Numbered from the stretch's first letter, positions 52,032-60,461 are shown. The stretch is 64,000 nt of DNA from Oscillospiraceae bacterium (GCA_017468365.1 JAFUIS010000018.1:124001-188000), one strand, 5' to 3'. Notes: a model not told the origin generated them from the letters alone. Made by a program: numbers and translations.

Positions 52032-52799
52032 ATGAAAAGACTTGAAAACAAAGTTGCAATAATAACCGGAGCAGGAAACGGAATGGGTCTTGAAGGCGTG
52101 CGTCTTTTTCTTGCAGAAGGATGTAAAGTTGCCGCAACAGATATTTCTTATGAATCTCTTGAAAAAAATCTTAAAGAATACGAAGAAAGCGAAAATCTGA
52201 TACTTCTTAAACATGACATTACAAGTGAAGAAGACTGGAAAAATGTTGTTGAAAAAACAGCTGAAAAATTTGGAAAAATTGATATTCTTGTAAACAGCGC
52301 AGGCGGTTCCAAACAGGTAGAACTTATGGATGAAACCGTTGAAGGATTTATTTCTCAAATCAACCTTAATCTTATTTCCGCATGGCTTGGAATGAAATAT
52401 GTTATTCCATATATGCAGAAAAACGGAAAAGGTTCTATTGTAAACTGTGGTTCAATGTCCGCAAGAATGGGAAGTGCAACCAATACCGGTGCTATAGCAT
52501 ACACCGCTTCCAAAGGCGGACTTGTTTCTATGTCTAGAGAAGTTGCCTGGAGATATGCAAAAGATAATATCAGAGTAAATGTTGTTCATCCTGGTCCCAC
52601 ATTCTCAAGCACTCCGGAAAAATACGGATGCCCGAACGTTGAAGCTTTGGGATATACTTATAAAGATCAGATACCGCTCTATCCTCATGCAGGCGAATCT
52701 GTTGATATTGCAAACGGATATCTTTTCTTTGCAAGCGATGAAACTAAATTTATTACAGGACAGGAACTTTGCGTCGAAGGCGGATACGAAGCACACTGA
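52032..52799 (+). CDS. Short-chain dehydrogenase/reductase
   Basis: Classical SDR of 255 residues. The cofactor motif GAGNGMG is near 13-19, NSAGG near 89, catalytic Ser in CGSMSA near 139 and YTASK near 157. The C terminus GQELCVEGGYEAH is normal for the family. The presence of a dedicated TetR suggests a small-molecule substrate such as a hydroxysteroid or xenobiotic, which cannot be told from sequence. Both genes are A/T-richer than their neighbours. AAAGGAGGAG precedes the ATG. Confidence 0.9.
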   Translation: MKRLENKVAIITGAGNGMGLEGVRLFLAEGCKVAATDISYESLEKNLKEYEESENLILLKHDITSEEDWKNVVEKTAEKFGKIDILVNSAGGSKQVELMDETVEGFISQINLNLISAWLGMKYVIPYMQKNGKGSIVNCGSMSARMGSATNTGAIAYTASKGGLVSMSREVAWRYAKDNIRVNVVHPGPTFSSTPEKYGCPNVEALGYTYKDQIPLYPHAGESVDIANGYLFFASDETKFITGQELCVEGGYEAH

Positions 52800-52820
52800 T
52801 AAATATCAAAAAACAAAAAA

Positions 52821-52850
52821 CCTCCCGCAAATTTCTGCGGGAGGTTTTTA
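52821..52850. terminator. Bidirectional terminator
   Basis: Stem cctcccgca (52821-52829) with tgcgggagg (52836-52844), A and T runs. Confidence 0.9.
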
Positions 52851-52859
52851 TTATTGGAA

Positions 52860-54119
52860 TTATTCGTTGACGGGTTCTGCGGGGATACGTTTGAGTCTTG
52901 CGTATCTGGGCATTCCGTGTTCGTAAGGGGTTTCGATCTCGCCCTGGATAAGCGGAACAACGTATTCGATGAATTCGTCGGTGACATTGTTGCCTTCTTC
53001 GTTGATCCATTCGCGCGGGACGCATTTTTCTGCGTTTGCAACGTCTTTGAGGTCAACAAGGGTGGGAACGCATTTATAGATTCCGTATTTGGTTTCGCGG
53101 ACGAAAGCGACCATTTTTCCGGTTTCGCCGGAAACGGCGGCATCGACTGCGAAAGTTCCGGCAAGAGCTGCTTCGTCACGGTCGGTTTTGGAAGCTGCAT
53201 GGCCTGCGCAGCGCTGGAGAAGGGAAAGTTCGATTCCGCGGACTTTTGCGCCGGTTTTTGCACGGATGATGTTGGACATGGTTGCGGCAAGACCGCCGAG
53301 CTGGGAATGACCGAACTCGTCGATGACGTTGGTGTCGTTGATGCCGTATTCGCTGATGAATTTGCCGTGTTTGTCGCGGATACCTTCGGAGAATACGATT
53401 ACGATACGTTTGTGGTGTTTCTGGAATTCGTCAAGGTCGGCAAAGAATTTATCCATATCGAAAACAACTTCGGGAAGATAGACGAAAGCGGGACCTTCGC
53501 AGCAGATTTTGGAGAGTGCTGCGGCACCGGCAAGCCATCCTGCGTGACGGCCCATAACTTCGATTACGACGATGGCGTCACGGTCATATACGTGAACGTC
53601 CTTGATGACCTCTGCGACGGAAAGGGCAATATATTTTGCGGAAGAACCGAAGCCGGGGCAATGGTCGGTCATGGTAAGGTCGTTATCGATGGTTTTCGGA
53701 ACACCGATGATGCGGCATTCGTAATCCTGGGTCGCCATATATTCGGATATCTTGTTGCAGGTATCCATACTGTCGTTACCGCCGTTATAGAAGAAATAGC
53801 GGATGTTATATTTTTTGAAAATTTCGAGGATTCGTTTATAGTCGGTGTCGTCCTCGCGGAAGTCTTTGAGCTTATAACGGCAGCTTCTGATAAGGGAAGC
53901 GGGGGTGGTAAGCATAAGTTCGAGGGTTTCGGAATCTTCTTTTCCCATATCGATGATGCTGTCATCGAGAACGCCGCGGATTCCGTGCTGTGCGGCAAGG
54001 ACTTTGGTTATGCATTTTTTACCGAGTGCGGCTTTGATAACGCCGTATGCACTGGAGTTGATAACTGCGGTAGGGCCGCCGGATTGACCGATAAGACATG
54101 CGCCGATAAGTTCGCTCAT
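52860..54119 (-). CDS. pfp: PPi-dependent 6-phosphofructokinase
   Basis: Phosphofructokinase of 419 residues that interconverts fructose 6-phosphate and fructose 1,6-bisphosphate with pyrophosphate. GQSGGPTAVINSS is at about 11-23. The phosphoryl-donor motif reads GGNDS, with Asp where ATP-using enzymes have Gly, and PKTIDNDL has the Lys typical of PPi enzymes. MGRHAGWLAG is the fructose-phosphate site. GGND in place of the common GGDD is a small variation. PPi use is inferred from the Asp/Lys pair. Confidence 0.92.
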   Translation of the reverse strand: MSELIGACLIGQSGGPTAVINSSAYGVIKAALGKKCITKVLAAQHGIRGVLDDSIIDMGKEDSETLELMLTTPASLIRSCRYKLKDFREDDTDYKRILEIFKKYNIRYFFYNGGNDSMDTCNKISEYMATQDYECRIIGVPKTIDNDLTMTDHCPGFGSSAKYIALSVAEVIKDVHVYDRDAIVVIEVMGRHAGWLAGAAALSKICCEGPAFVYLPEVVFDMDKFFADLDEFQKHHKRIVIVFSEGIRDKHGKFISEYGINDTNVIDEFGHSQLGGLAATMSNIIRAKTGAKVRGIELSLLQRCAGHAASKTDRDEAALAGTFAVDAAVSGETGKMVAFVRETKYGIYKCVPTLVDLKDVANAEKCVPREWINEEGNNVTDEFIEYVVPLIQGEIETPYEHGMPRYARLKRIPAEPVNE

Positions 54120-54194
54120 AAAAATTTTGCCCCCTGTAATTTGTTGTTTTTTTGCCGGGTTTTTATCCTTTTTTAAAGATAAAAACAGTGATTC

Positions 54195-54224
54195 AGTATA
54201 CTCTTAATAAACATTTTATCACAA
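54195..54224 (-). promoter_or_regulatory. Probable promoter of pfp
   Basis: On the minus strand TTGTGA (54224-54219), 18 bases, TATACT (54200-54195). It leaves a 5' UTR of about 70 bases. Confidence 0.6.
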
Positions 54225-54264
54225 TATTTATAAACCTTCAATATTAAAGAAGTACGAAAAATTA

Positions 54265-54292
54265 TTGAAAAACTTGGGGAATATGTTATAAT
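54265..54292 (+). promoter_or_regulatory. Strong promoter with extended minus-10
   Basis: TTGAAA (54265-54270), 16 bases, TGT-TATAAT (54284-54292). Confidence 0.8.
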
Positions 54293-54323
54293 CATTTTCA
54301 GTAATGTTTTTGGAGGGAATTTC

Positions 54324-54836
54324 TTGAGAAGCAGCAGAGAAGCAAACCTTAAAACTTTTATTGCCGCGGCGGCTTTTGTGGTCGTTATTGCGGTTGCCGC
54401 AGTTCTTTGTGCGGTTTTTCTTGGCGGAGAGCCTGCCGGAAGCAATGACGAATTTCCGTGGATAGTTTCTGACCATATGGCGAAAGACGGGATGCTTGAC
54501 GGAAGCTTTTATTCCGGCGAAAAGAATTCCAGGGACGTTCTTTCCTATAAAATCGCGGAAGAAATAACCGTTGGAAGCGACGGAAGAGGCGATTTTAAAA
54601 TCGAAAACTCCGGAAAAAACTCCTGCCTTATGAAGGTCAAAATCGTCATTGACGGAAACGTTGTTTATGAGACCGGTTATATAAAACCGAATCAGCATAT
54701 CGGCGAAGACATCCTTGATTCTGTTCCCGCAACAGGAACTTATTCCGCGGAGGCTTTTTTTGAGGGATTCGATCCCCACAGCGAAGAAAGCATAGGTTCC
54801 ACCAAGACCGCGCTGACCGTAACCGTAATTGAATAA
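54324..54836 (+). CDS. Membrane-anchored protein with a beta-rich outer domain
   Basis: Protein of 170 residues. A basic N terminus and one membrane segment at about 12-33 (FIAAAAFVVVIAVAAVLCAVF) anchor a domain of about 125 residues with alternating beta patterns (YKIAEEITVG, KVKIVIDGNVVYETGYI, GTYSAEAFFEG). No family is recognised. The start is TTG at 54324 behind GGAGGGAA. It has its own strong promoter and a terminator, so it is a single-gene unit. Confidence 0.68.
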   Translation: MRSSREANLKTFIAAAAFVVVIAVAAVLCAVFLGGEPAGSNDEFPWIVSDHMAKDGMLDGSFYSGEKNSRDVLSYKIAEEITVGSDGRGDFKIENSGKNSCLMKVKIVIDGNVVYETGYIKPNQHIGEDILDSVPATGTYSAEAFFEGFDPHSEESIGSTKTALTVTVIE

Positions 54837-54843
54837 AAAATTA

Positions 54844-54875
54844 TCCTCCGGAAGAAATTCCGGAGGATTTTTTTC
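54844..54875. terminator. Terminator between convergent genes
   Basis: Perfect stem tcctccggaa with ttccggagga around GAAA, then seven T residues. Confidence 0.92.
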
Positions 54876-55258
54876 TAGAAAATATTGCGGAGAAGCGGCC
54901 TTTCGGAATCCCAGACTTCTTCGATAAGCATTTTGCAGCAGGAGATTTCCGCAAGGAACGCTCCGTCATCACCGCATATCGCAAGAGGGTGGAGCATTGA
55001 AACGGAAGAAGTTATTTTATCGAGCAGCTCATGGCGCACAAGGCGGCAGAGAGTGTGGTGCTCATCCATCCAGAATTTTTCAAATTCGGCGGCTTTTGCC
55101 GCCGTTTTTTCGTTTGTTCCGTTTTTAAAAAAGCTTTCGGATAGTTCGTCAAGGCGCATTGTAACGCGGTTTTTGCTTTCGGTGACCGAATGAAGGCAAA
55201 GGCAGTTGAAAGATACTGTAAGTATCATGAGCACGCAGGCGAATACCACTCTTTTCAA
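54875..55258 (-). CDS. DUF4363-like protein
   Basis: Protein of 127 residues. One N-terminal membrane segment (RVVFACVLMILTVSFNCLCL) precedes a helical domain (KAAEFEKFWMDEHHTLCRLVRHELLDKI). DUF4363 proteins are found right after DUF421 genes in spore-formers, as here. The start is TTG at 55258, overlapping the DUF421 stop (TTGA). Function is unknown. Confidence 0.78.
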   Translation of the reverse strand: MKRVVFACVLMILTVSFNCLCLHSVTESKNRVTMRLDELSESFFKNGTNEKTAAKAAEFEKFWMDEHHTLCRLVRHELLDKITSSVSMLHPLAICGDDGAFLAEISCCKMLIEEVWDSERPLLRNIF

Positions 55259-55938
55259 GGTTTTTCAGACTCCTTTTTAACGATATGATATTTTGCGCAA
55301 GGGTCGCAGGTCATAAGAAAAACTTCTTTTTCGGAAAGGTTTTCCTTCTTGAGCACGCCCTCGAGCCACTTTCTGGTAAGGTTGCAGTCGGTAAGGGCTT
55401 TTGAGCACAGGACTCCGTCACTTATGAGCACCGAGGGCGGAATGCTTTTTGAACTTTTTGGGTCGGAGGCGGTTTTTGGAGTAAGAGGCTGGGCTTCGGG
55501 TTTGAGATAAACGGTAAGCTGACCGTTGGTTTCGACTATTGCGAAAGAAACGTCTTCGATATCGAAAACGCCGTTTATCCGAAGCTGGCTCATAAGGTCT
55601 TCAATGGAAAAGCGAAGTTCACGCATGCTTTTCTGGTCGATGTTTCCGTTTCGGATTATGGCGATGGGATTTCCGGTGACAATGGTCTGGGCTTTTCCGC
55701 TTTTAAGGGTGATAAACGAGAGTATCACCTCGGCGCTCATAAGAGTTATTATCGGGACCACCGCACCGGTAAGAGGTATGTCGGTATCTTCGATAGAAAG
55801 GGTGGCAATGTTGGAAATAAGAATCGCGATGACGAATTCCGAGGGCTGAAGTTCGCCAAGCTGGCGTTTTCCCATGATCCGAAGACAGACGATTATTACG
55901 AAATAAATTATCAGCGTTCTGAAAAAGACGATAAACAA
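55255..55938 (-). CDS. DUF421 (YetF/YrbG-like) membrane protein
   Basis: Protein of 227 residues. Three N-terminal membrane helices (IIYFVIIVCLRIMGKRQLGELQPSEF near 9-34 carries the family signature) and a C-terminal cytosolic domain with NPIAIIRNGNI and MRELRFSIEDLMSQLR. YetF-type proteins occur widely in spore-formers; the role is unclear. It is translationally coupled to the DUF4363 gene. Confidence 0.85.
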   Translation of the reverse strand: MFIVFFRTLIIYFVIIVCLRIMGKRQLGELQPSEFVIAILISNIATLSIEDTDIPLTGAVVPIITLMSAEVILSFITLKSGKAQTIVTGNPIAIIRNGNIDQKSMRELRFSIEDLMSQLRINGVFDIEDVSFAIVETNGQLTVYLKPEAQPLTPKTASDPKSSKSIPPSVLISDGVLCSKALTDCNLTRKWLEGVLKKENLSEKEVFLMTCDPCAKYHIVKKESEKP

Positions 55939-56002
55939 AAATACATCTCCCGAAGGTTTTTATTATATTGTTGTCCAAATTATTAATTTTAGGCGCAACT
56001 TA

Positions 56003-56031
56003 TTGATTAAAATGATGAATATTGATATAAT
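56003..56031 (+). promoter_or_regulatory. Promoter of the lepB operon
   Basis: TTGATT (56003-56008), 17 bases, extended TGA-TATAAT (56023-56031). Confidence 0.8.
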
Positions 56032-56086
56032 AATTTAATTAGTGCGATTAAAAAATTTTTGATATAGATATTTTCGGAGGATAAAA

Positions 56087-56665
56087 ATGGAAGAAGAGAT
56101 CATGTTTGAAAATCTCGAAGCAGAGATTGAAGATAAAAAAGAAAAACCGAAAAAAACCTTGAAGGAAGAACTTCTTGACTGGGGAAAAACCTTGCTTCTT
56201 TACTGCGTTCTTCCTCTTGCGCTTTTCCAGACTTTTTGCTTTATGGCAAGCGTTCCCACAGGTTCAATGGAAAGCACCATTCCGGTCGGTGCGCAGGTTC
56301 TTACCACCAGAAGCTTTGACAAAGATAATATCGAACGCGGCGACATCGTTGTTTTTGACAGCGAAGAACTGGGTGTTGTTCTTATCAAACGCTGCATCGG
56401 ACTTCCCGGCGATGAGATAGCTTTTGACGGAAGCGGAAGCGTTTATATCAACGGAAGCCGTTATTATGAGGACTATATCAGCAGCTATTCCGATTTTGAA
56501 GGTGAATTTACCGTTCCGGAGGACCATTATTTCTTTGCGGGCGATAACCGCGGAGGTTCTCTTGACGCAAGATATTGGGAAGAACCTTATATCCACAAGG
56601 ACAACGTAAAGGGAAAAGCAAGATTTATTATTTTCCCGTTTAGCAGCTTTGGCGCGCTTGAATGA
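56087..56665 (+). CDS. lepB: Type I signal peptidase
   Basis: Membrane-bound Ser/Lys protease that removes signal peptides, 192 residues. An acidic/basic cytosolic start leads to one membrane helix (LLLYCVLPLALFQTFCFMA near 36-54). Catalytic Ser is in PTGSMEST near 60, catalytic Lys in IKRCIGLPGD near 101, and GDNRGGSLDARYW near 154 is the conserved box E. TTCGGAGGATAAAA precedes the ATG; a second ATG at 56102 is possible. Confidence 0.93.
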   Translation: MEEEIMFENLEAEIEDKKEKPKKTLKEELLDWGKTLLLYCVLPLALFQTFCFMASVPTGSMESTIPVGAQVLTTRSFDKDNIERGDIVVFDSEELGVVLIKRCIGLPGDEIAFDGSGSVYINGSRYYEDYISSYSDFEGEFTVPEDHYFFAGDNRGGSLDARYWEEPYIHKDNVKGKARFIIFPFSSFGALE

Positions 56666-56681
56666 TTTTCGGAGGTATAGA

Positions 56682-56780
56682 ATGAACAACAGACTTTTTG
56701 TAAGAATCATGGTAATAGTTCTTATCGTTGCAATGATGCTTCCCACCGTTGCATACGGACTTATGTGGATACTGGGATGA
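56682..56780 (+). CDS. Prli42-like membrane miniprotein
   Basis: Protein of 32 residues: a short basic head (MNNRLFVRIM), then a membrane helix to the end (VIVLIVAMMLPTVAYGLMWI). The size, the R-I-M-V-I-type pattern and position resemble the stressosome-linked miniprotein Prli42 (DUF4044) of Firmicutes; that identity is inference. The TTCGGAGGTATAGA site is excellent, and ATGA overlap with mnmA supports translation. It is too short for ordinary gene callers. Confidence 0.7.
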   Translation: MNNRLFVRIMVIVLIVAMMLPTVAYGLMWILG

Positions 56781-57790
56781 GCAGGGTAATGGTCGGACTC
56801 AGCGGCGGAGTGGATTCCGCCGTTGCAGCGTATTTTCTTAAAAAACAGGGTTACGAAGTTGCGGGCGCGACTTTTCGTCTTATGGACGATTGGGACGAAG
56901 CAAAAGACGCGAAAGCGGTTGCGGAATATCTTGGAATTCCGCACTATGTTTTTGACTTCCGCGAAATATTCAGAAAGGAAGTTCTTGATAACTTCACCGA
57001 AGAATACAAAAAGGGAAGAACCCCGAACCCATGTGTAAGATGCAATAAATTTATCAAGTTCCCGGCTTTTTTTGAAAAAGCGCAGGAACTCGGTTACGAT
57101 CTTATCTCCACCGGTCACTATGCGCGCACCGACGGAGAAAACATTTTCCGCGCAAAAAATCTTGCGAAAGACCAAAGCTATATGATGTATAACATCGAAA
57201 AAGAGCTTATTCCGCACCTTCGTTTTCCGCTGGCTGATCTTTCTAAGGACGAAATCCGCGCAATTGCAGCCGAAGCGGGAATTCCCGTTGCGCAAAAGCC
57301 GGATTCCCAGGACATCTGTTTTATTCCGGACGGGGACACTCAGGGATATCTTGAACGCGAGGTAGGCGAGATGCCCCACGGAAAATTCGTTGATGAATGC
57401 GGAAAATGCCTTGGTGAACACAAAGGCATCTGCCGCTATACCATAGGACAAAGAAAAGGTCTCGGACTTTCGCTTCCGGCGCCGCTTTACGTCGGAAAGA
57501 TAGATCCGGAGGCAAACGAAGTTGTGCTTGTTGAAAACGAGGCGCTTTTTAAAAAACGCCTTATGGTAAAGGATTTTCACTGGATAAACGGTGCGCCGGA
57601 TATGCCTATTCCGGTGACCTGCAAGATAAGGTATGCGCATAATCCCGCGCCGGCACTTGCAAGTACCTGTATTTTTGACGACAAGGCACTTATCCTTTTT
57701 GATGAGCCCCAGAGAGCGGTCACTGCGGGTCAGTCTGCCGTTATCTATGACGGCGACAAACTTCTCGGCGGCGGAGTGATTATCGGGTGA
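56777..57790 (+). CDS. mnmA: tRNA-specific 2-thiouridylase MnmA
   Basis: Thiolates U34 of tRNAs for Lys, Glu and Gln using ATP, 337 residues. The PP-loop GLSGGVDSAVA is at 7-17, the first catalytic Cys in PNPCVRCNKFIKF near 78-90 and the second in DSQDICFIPDGD near 179. A C-terminal beta-barrel follows. The ATG at 56777 overlaps the miniprotein stop by four bases. Confidence 0.95.
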   Translation: MSRVMVGLSGGVDSAVAAYFLKKQGYEVAGATFRLMDDWDEAKDAKAVAEYLGIPHYVFDFREIFRKEVLDNFTEEYKKGRTPNPCVRCNKFIKFPAFFEKAQELGYDLISTGHYARTDGENIFRAKNLAKDQSYMMYNIEKELIPHLRFPLADLSKDEIRAIAAEAGIPVAQKPDSQDICFIPDGDTQGYLEREVGEMPHGKFVDECGKCLGEHKGICRYTIGQRKGLGLSLPAPLYVGKIDPEANEVVLVENEALFKKRLMVKDFHWINGAPDMPIPVTCKIRYAHNPAPALASTCIFDDKALILFDEPQRAVTAGQSAVIYDGDKLLGGGVIIG

Positions 57791-57819
57791 TTGACAAGTG
57801 ATGTTCTCTTGTGTATAAT
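57791..57819 (+). promoter_or_regulatory. Consensus promoter of the CorC-type transporter leader
   Basis: TTGACA (57791-57796), exactly 17 bases, TATAAT (57814-57819). It begins one base after the mnmA stop. Confidence 0.92.
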
Positions 57820-57849
57820 TATCACATCATCTTTTTGAAAGGTCAAAAA

Positions 57850-57888
57850 ATGGACGACGCAGACATACGAAGTATTATGATAAATTGA
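57850..57888 (+). CDS. Acidic leader peptide (12 residues)
   Basis: Short frame MDDADIRSIMIN behind GAAAGGTC, about 25 bases after the predicted transcript start. Its stop is 8 bases before a strong terminator hairpin. The Asp-rich start is the kind of nascent chain known to destabilise translating ribosomes at low magnesium, and the downstream gene is a CorC/CNNM transporter. A leader-peptide attenuator sensing Mg2+ is the inferred role. Confidence 0.5.
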   Translation: MDDADIRSIMIN

Positions 57889-57896
57889 TTTTCGGA

Positions 57897-57940
57897 GCAT
57901 AGCCTGAGTGTTAAAACACATTCGGGCTGTGCTTTTTTGC
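57897..57940 (+). terminator. Strong terminator/attenuator in the transporter leader
   Basis: An uninterrupted 15-bp RNA stem (gcatagcctgagtgt 57897-57911 with acattcgggctgtgc 57918-57932, including G-U pairs), a six-base loop and six T residues. It lies before the transporter and after its promoter, so most transcripts should stop here unless readthrough is allowed. Confidence 0.88.
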
Positions 57941-57977
57941 GTTAATATAAATTTTGAAAGGTTGTATCAATTTTTAA

Positions 57978-59225
57978 ATGAACGACATAGGCATTATAAT
58001 CGTTATGGGACTTCTCGTAATGATGTCGGCTTATTTTTCTGCAACGGAAACCGCTTTCAACAGTCTTAACATGACTAAGATCAAAATTTCGGCGGAGCAC
58101 GGGGACAAGACCGCGAAGCTTATCATTCGCCTTCTTGACGATTACAACAGACTTCTCACGACCATTCTTGTGGGAAACAACATCGTAAACATCGCCCTTT
58201 CTTCCATTGCGACCGTTTTCTTCATAAAACTTGTCGGAGACGCGGGCGCGACGGTTTCCACCGTTGTTATCACCGTTATCGTTCTTATTTTCGGTGAGAT
58301 AACCCCGAAAAGCGTAGCGAAGGAATCTCCCGAGGCTTTTGCAAGATTTTCCGCACCGATAATCAACTTTCTTGCGGTAATACTTACTCCGGTCAACTAT
58401 ATTTTCGGACTTTGGAAAAAACTCGTTTCGGTCATCTTCAAGAGCAGCGACGAACATGCCGTTACCGAAGAAGAGCTTCTTTCGATGGTCGACGAAGTTG
58501 AACACAGCGGCGGAATCGGCGAACAGGAAGGCGAACTTATCCGCAACGCTATGGAACTTAACGAAAACGACTGCGCGGATATCGCGACTCCCCGAGTCGA
58601 TATCGAAGCGGTGGAGAAAAACTGGACCAAGGAAGAAGTGGCAAAGGTCTTTATTGAGACAGGATATTCCCGTCTTCCGGTTTACGTTGACAGCATTGAT
58701 AACATCATCGGAATTATCCACCGCACCGACTTTTATAACAATTACGATATGGAAAATATTGCGGACGCCATTCTTACCAAACCGGTTTTCGTTCCCACCA
58801 CCATGAAGATCGGTGCGCTTCTTAAACTTTTGCAGAAGAACAAATGCCACATGGCGGTCGTTACCGACGAATACGGCGGCACTTTCGGTATCGTCACCAT
58901 GGAAGATATCCTTGAAGAACTTGTCGGCGAAATCTGGGACGAACACGACGAAGTCGAAGAGGATATGAGCGAAAATAAAGGTATTTATACCGTTTCCGGA
59001 AGCATGGATCCGGAAGAACTTTTTGAGGAACTTGAAATGGGTATTGAGGAAGTTCCTTATGCTACCCTTGGCGGCTGGATAATGGACGAACTCAACAAAG
59101 TTCCCGAAGTTGGCGATACCTTTGAATCTAACGGATATAAATTCACCGTAGAAACCGTTGACGGAATGCGCGTTGATACAGCGGTGGTCGAAAAAATCGA
59201 AACCGTTTCCGAAACCGAGGAATAA
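57978..59225 (+). CDS. CorC/HlyC (CNNM-type) divalent-cation transport protein
   Basis: Protein of 415 residues. An N-terminal DUF21/CNNM membrane domain (about 1-145, with [15 protein letters not shown] and [14 protein letters not shown]) is followed by a CBS pair (about 200-320, [24 protein letters not shown]) and a CorC_HlyC C-terminal domain (about 335-405). Members export or regulate Mg2+ or Co2+ and bind ATP through CBS domains. The ribosome site is weak and far from the ATG (AAAGG 16 bases ahead). Expression is probably set by the leader peptide and terminator upstream. Confidence 0.92.
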   Translation: MNDIGIIIVMGLLVMMSAYFSATETAFNSLNMTKIKISAEHGDKTAKLIIRLLDDYNRLLTTILVGNNIVNIALSSIATVFFIKLVGDAGATVSTVVITVIVLIFGEITPKSVAKESPEAFARFSAPIINFLAVILTPVNYIFGLWKKLVSVIFKSSDEHAVTEEELLSMVDEVEHSGGIGEQEGELIRNAMELNENDCADIATPRVDIEAVEKNWTKEEVAKVFIETGYSRLPVYVDSIDNIIGIIHRTDFYNNYDMENIADAILTKPVFVPTTMKIGALLKLLQKNKCHMAVVTDEYGGTFGIVTMEDILEELVGEIWDEHDEVEEDMSENKGIYTVSGSMDPEELFEELEMGIEEVPYATLGGWIMDELNKVPEVGDTFESNGYKFTVETVDGMRVDTAVVEKIETVSETEE

Positions 59226-59227
59226 AA

Positions 59228-59671
59228 ATGGAACTTATCGTTAAAAAATTTGATGAACTTACCGTAAACGAACTTTACGATATTCTTAAACTGCGCGTCG
59301 ACGTTTTTGTGGTGGAGCAGGAATGTCCCTATCCGGAAATCGACGATAAAGACCAGAACGCATATCACGTCTGGCTCAAAGACGAAGAGGGGATAGCGGC
59401 ATATTTAAGAGTTCTTGACAAGGGCGTTTCGTTTAAGGACGCCGCGGTGGGAAGAGTTATTTCCGCAAGGCGCAGAAAAGGTTTCGGCACCGTTGTTCTC
59501 AAAGAGGGCATCCGCGTTGCAAAGGAAAAATTCGGCGCGGATAAAATAACAATCGAAGCCCAGGTCTATGCCAGAAAATTTTATGAAAACGTTGGCTTTA
59601 AACAGGTTTCGGAAGAATTTCTTGAGGACGGTATTCCCCACATCGTAATGACGCTTGATTGTAGCAATTAA
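59228..59671 (+). CDS. ElaA-like GNAT acetyltransferase
   Basis: Protein of 147 residues. The N-terminal LRVDVFVVEQECPYPEIDDKD near 22-42 is characteristic of the ElaA group. The acetyl-CoA-binding loop RRRKGFGTVVLKEGI is near 82-96 and FYENVGFKQVSEEF near 118 closes the fold. The natural substrate is unknown. It lies 2 bases after the CorC-type gene with no terminator, so they share a transcript. Confidence 0.88.
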   Translation: MELIVKKFDELTVNELYDILKLRVDVFVVEQECPYPEIDDKDQNAYHVWLKDEEGIAAYLRVLDKGVSFKDAAVGRVISARRRKGFGTVVLKEGIRVAKEKFGADKITIEAQVYARKFYENVGFKQVSEEFLEDGIPHIVMTLDCSN

Positions 59672-59678
59672 ATAAAAA

Positions 59679-59707
59679 ATGCCGGCGAATTTTGTCGGCA
59701 TTTTTTG
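59679..59707 (+). terminator. Intrinsic terminator of the corC-elaA unit
   Basis: Stem atgccggc (59679-59686) with gtcggcat (59694-59701) and a T run. Confidence 0.88.
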
Positions 59708-59736
59708 TTGTACGGATTTGTGTATTGTGATAAAAT
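59708..59736 (+). promoter_or_regulatory. Promoter of the AIM24 gene
   Basis: TTGTAC (59708-59713), 17 bases, extended TGA-TAAAAT (59728-59736). Confidence 0.65.
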
Positions 59737-59768
59737 TTAACTGTAAAAACCGAAAAGGAGGCGTTTTT

Positions 59769-60446
59769 ATGCATTATGAAATTGAAGGAGGCTCTCTTCC
59801 GGCGTTGGTCATCCAGCTTGATGCGGGCGAAGGACTTATGAGCGAATCCGGCGGAAGGACCTGGATAAAAGGACCCATAATCACTGAAACCAAAGCGGAC
59901 GGCGGTCTTGGCGGAAGCATTGGAAGAATGTTCTCGGGCGAAAGCCTTTTCCTCAGCCATTACCATGCAAAAGGTCCGGGAGAAATCGCATTTACCTCTT
60001 CTTTCCCGGGAAGAATCATATCCAAACAGCTTGCACCCGGCGAGAGCGTCATTTGCCAGAAAAAAGCTTTTCTTTGTGCAACCGAAGGAACTCAGCTTTC
60101 GATTTTCTTCAGAAAGAAAGTGGGAGCGGGACTTCTTGGCGGTGAAGGATTCATCATGCAGAAAGTTACCGGCCCAGGAATGGCATTTTTTGAAATAGAC
60201 GGCTACTGCAAGGAATACACTCTTGCTCCCGGTGAAGAAATTGTTTGCGACACCGGCGTTATCGCAATGATGGACGAAACCTGCAAGATGGATATCCGTA
60301 TGGTGGGAAGCCTTAAAAATGCGGTTTTCGGCGGCGAAGGCCTTGTGGATACCGTTGTTACCGGACCCGGAAAAGTAATGCTCCAAACCATGCCCATTTA
60401 TAAAGTTGCGGGAGCTATCGCGCCCTTTATTGCAACCGGAAAATAA
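59769..60446 (+). CDS. AIM24/TIGR00266-family protein
   Basis: Protein of 225 residues forming a double-stranded beta-helix-like fold. Family landmarks are GGSLPALVIQLDAGEGLMSE near 7-26 and the symmetric pair SHYHAKGPGEIAF and MQKVTGPGMAFFEI. In bacteria the role is unknown; it is often induced with tellurite/stress or signalling proteins. AAAAGGAGGC precedes the ATG at 59769. It is monocistronic. Confidence 0.88.
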   Translation: MHYEIEGGSLPALVIQLDAGEGLMSESGGRTWIKGPIITETKADGGLGGSIGRMFSGESLFLSHYHAKGPGEIAFTSSFPGRIISKQLAPGESVICQKKAFLCATEGTQLSIFFRKKVGAGLLGGEGFIMQKVTGPGMAFFEIDGYCKEYTLAPGEEIVCDTGVIAMMDETCKMDIRMVGSLKNAVFGGEGLVDTVVTGPGKVMLQTMPIYKVAGAIAPFIATGK

Positions 60447-60461
60447 AAATTCAAATAAAAA

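Noticed and set aside
52854-54176. 440-codon plus-strand frame opposite pfp
   Set aside because: Antisense to the clear phosphofructokinase; its Asp/Gly/Phe-rich protein reflects codon complementarity.
57826-57940. M-box or yybP-ykoY riboswitch upstream of the CorC-type gene
   Set aside because: The leader is too short for an M-box, and I could not find the conserved yybP-ykoY loops. The micropeptide/terminator reading fits better.
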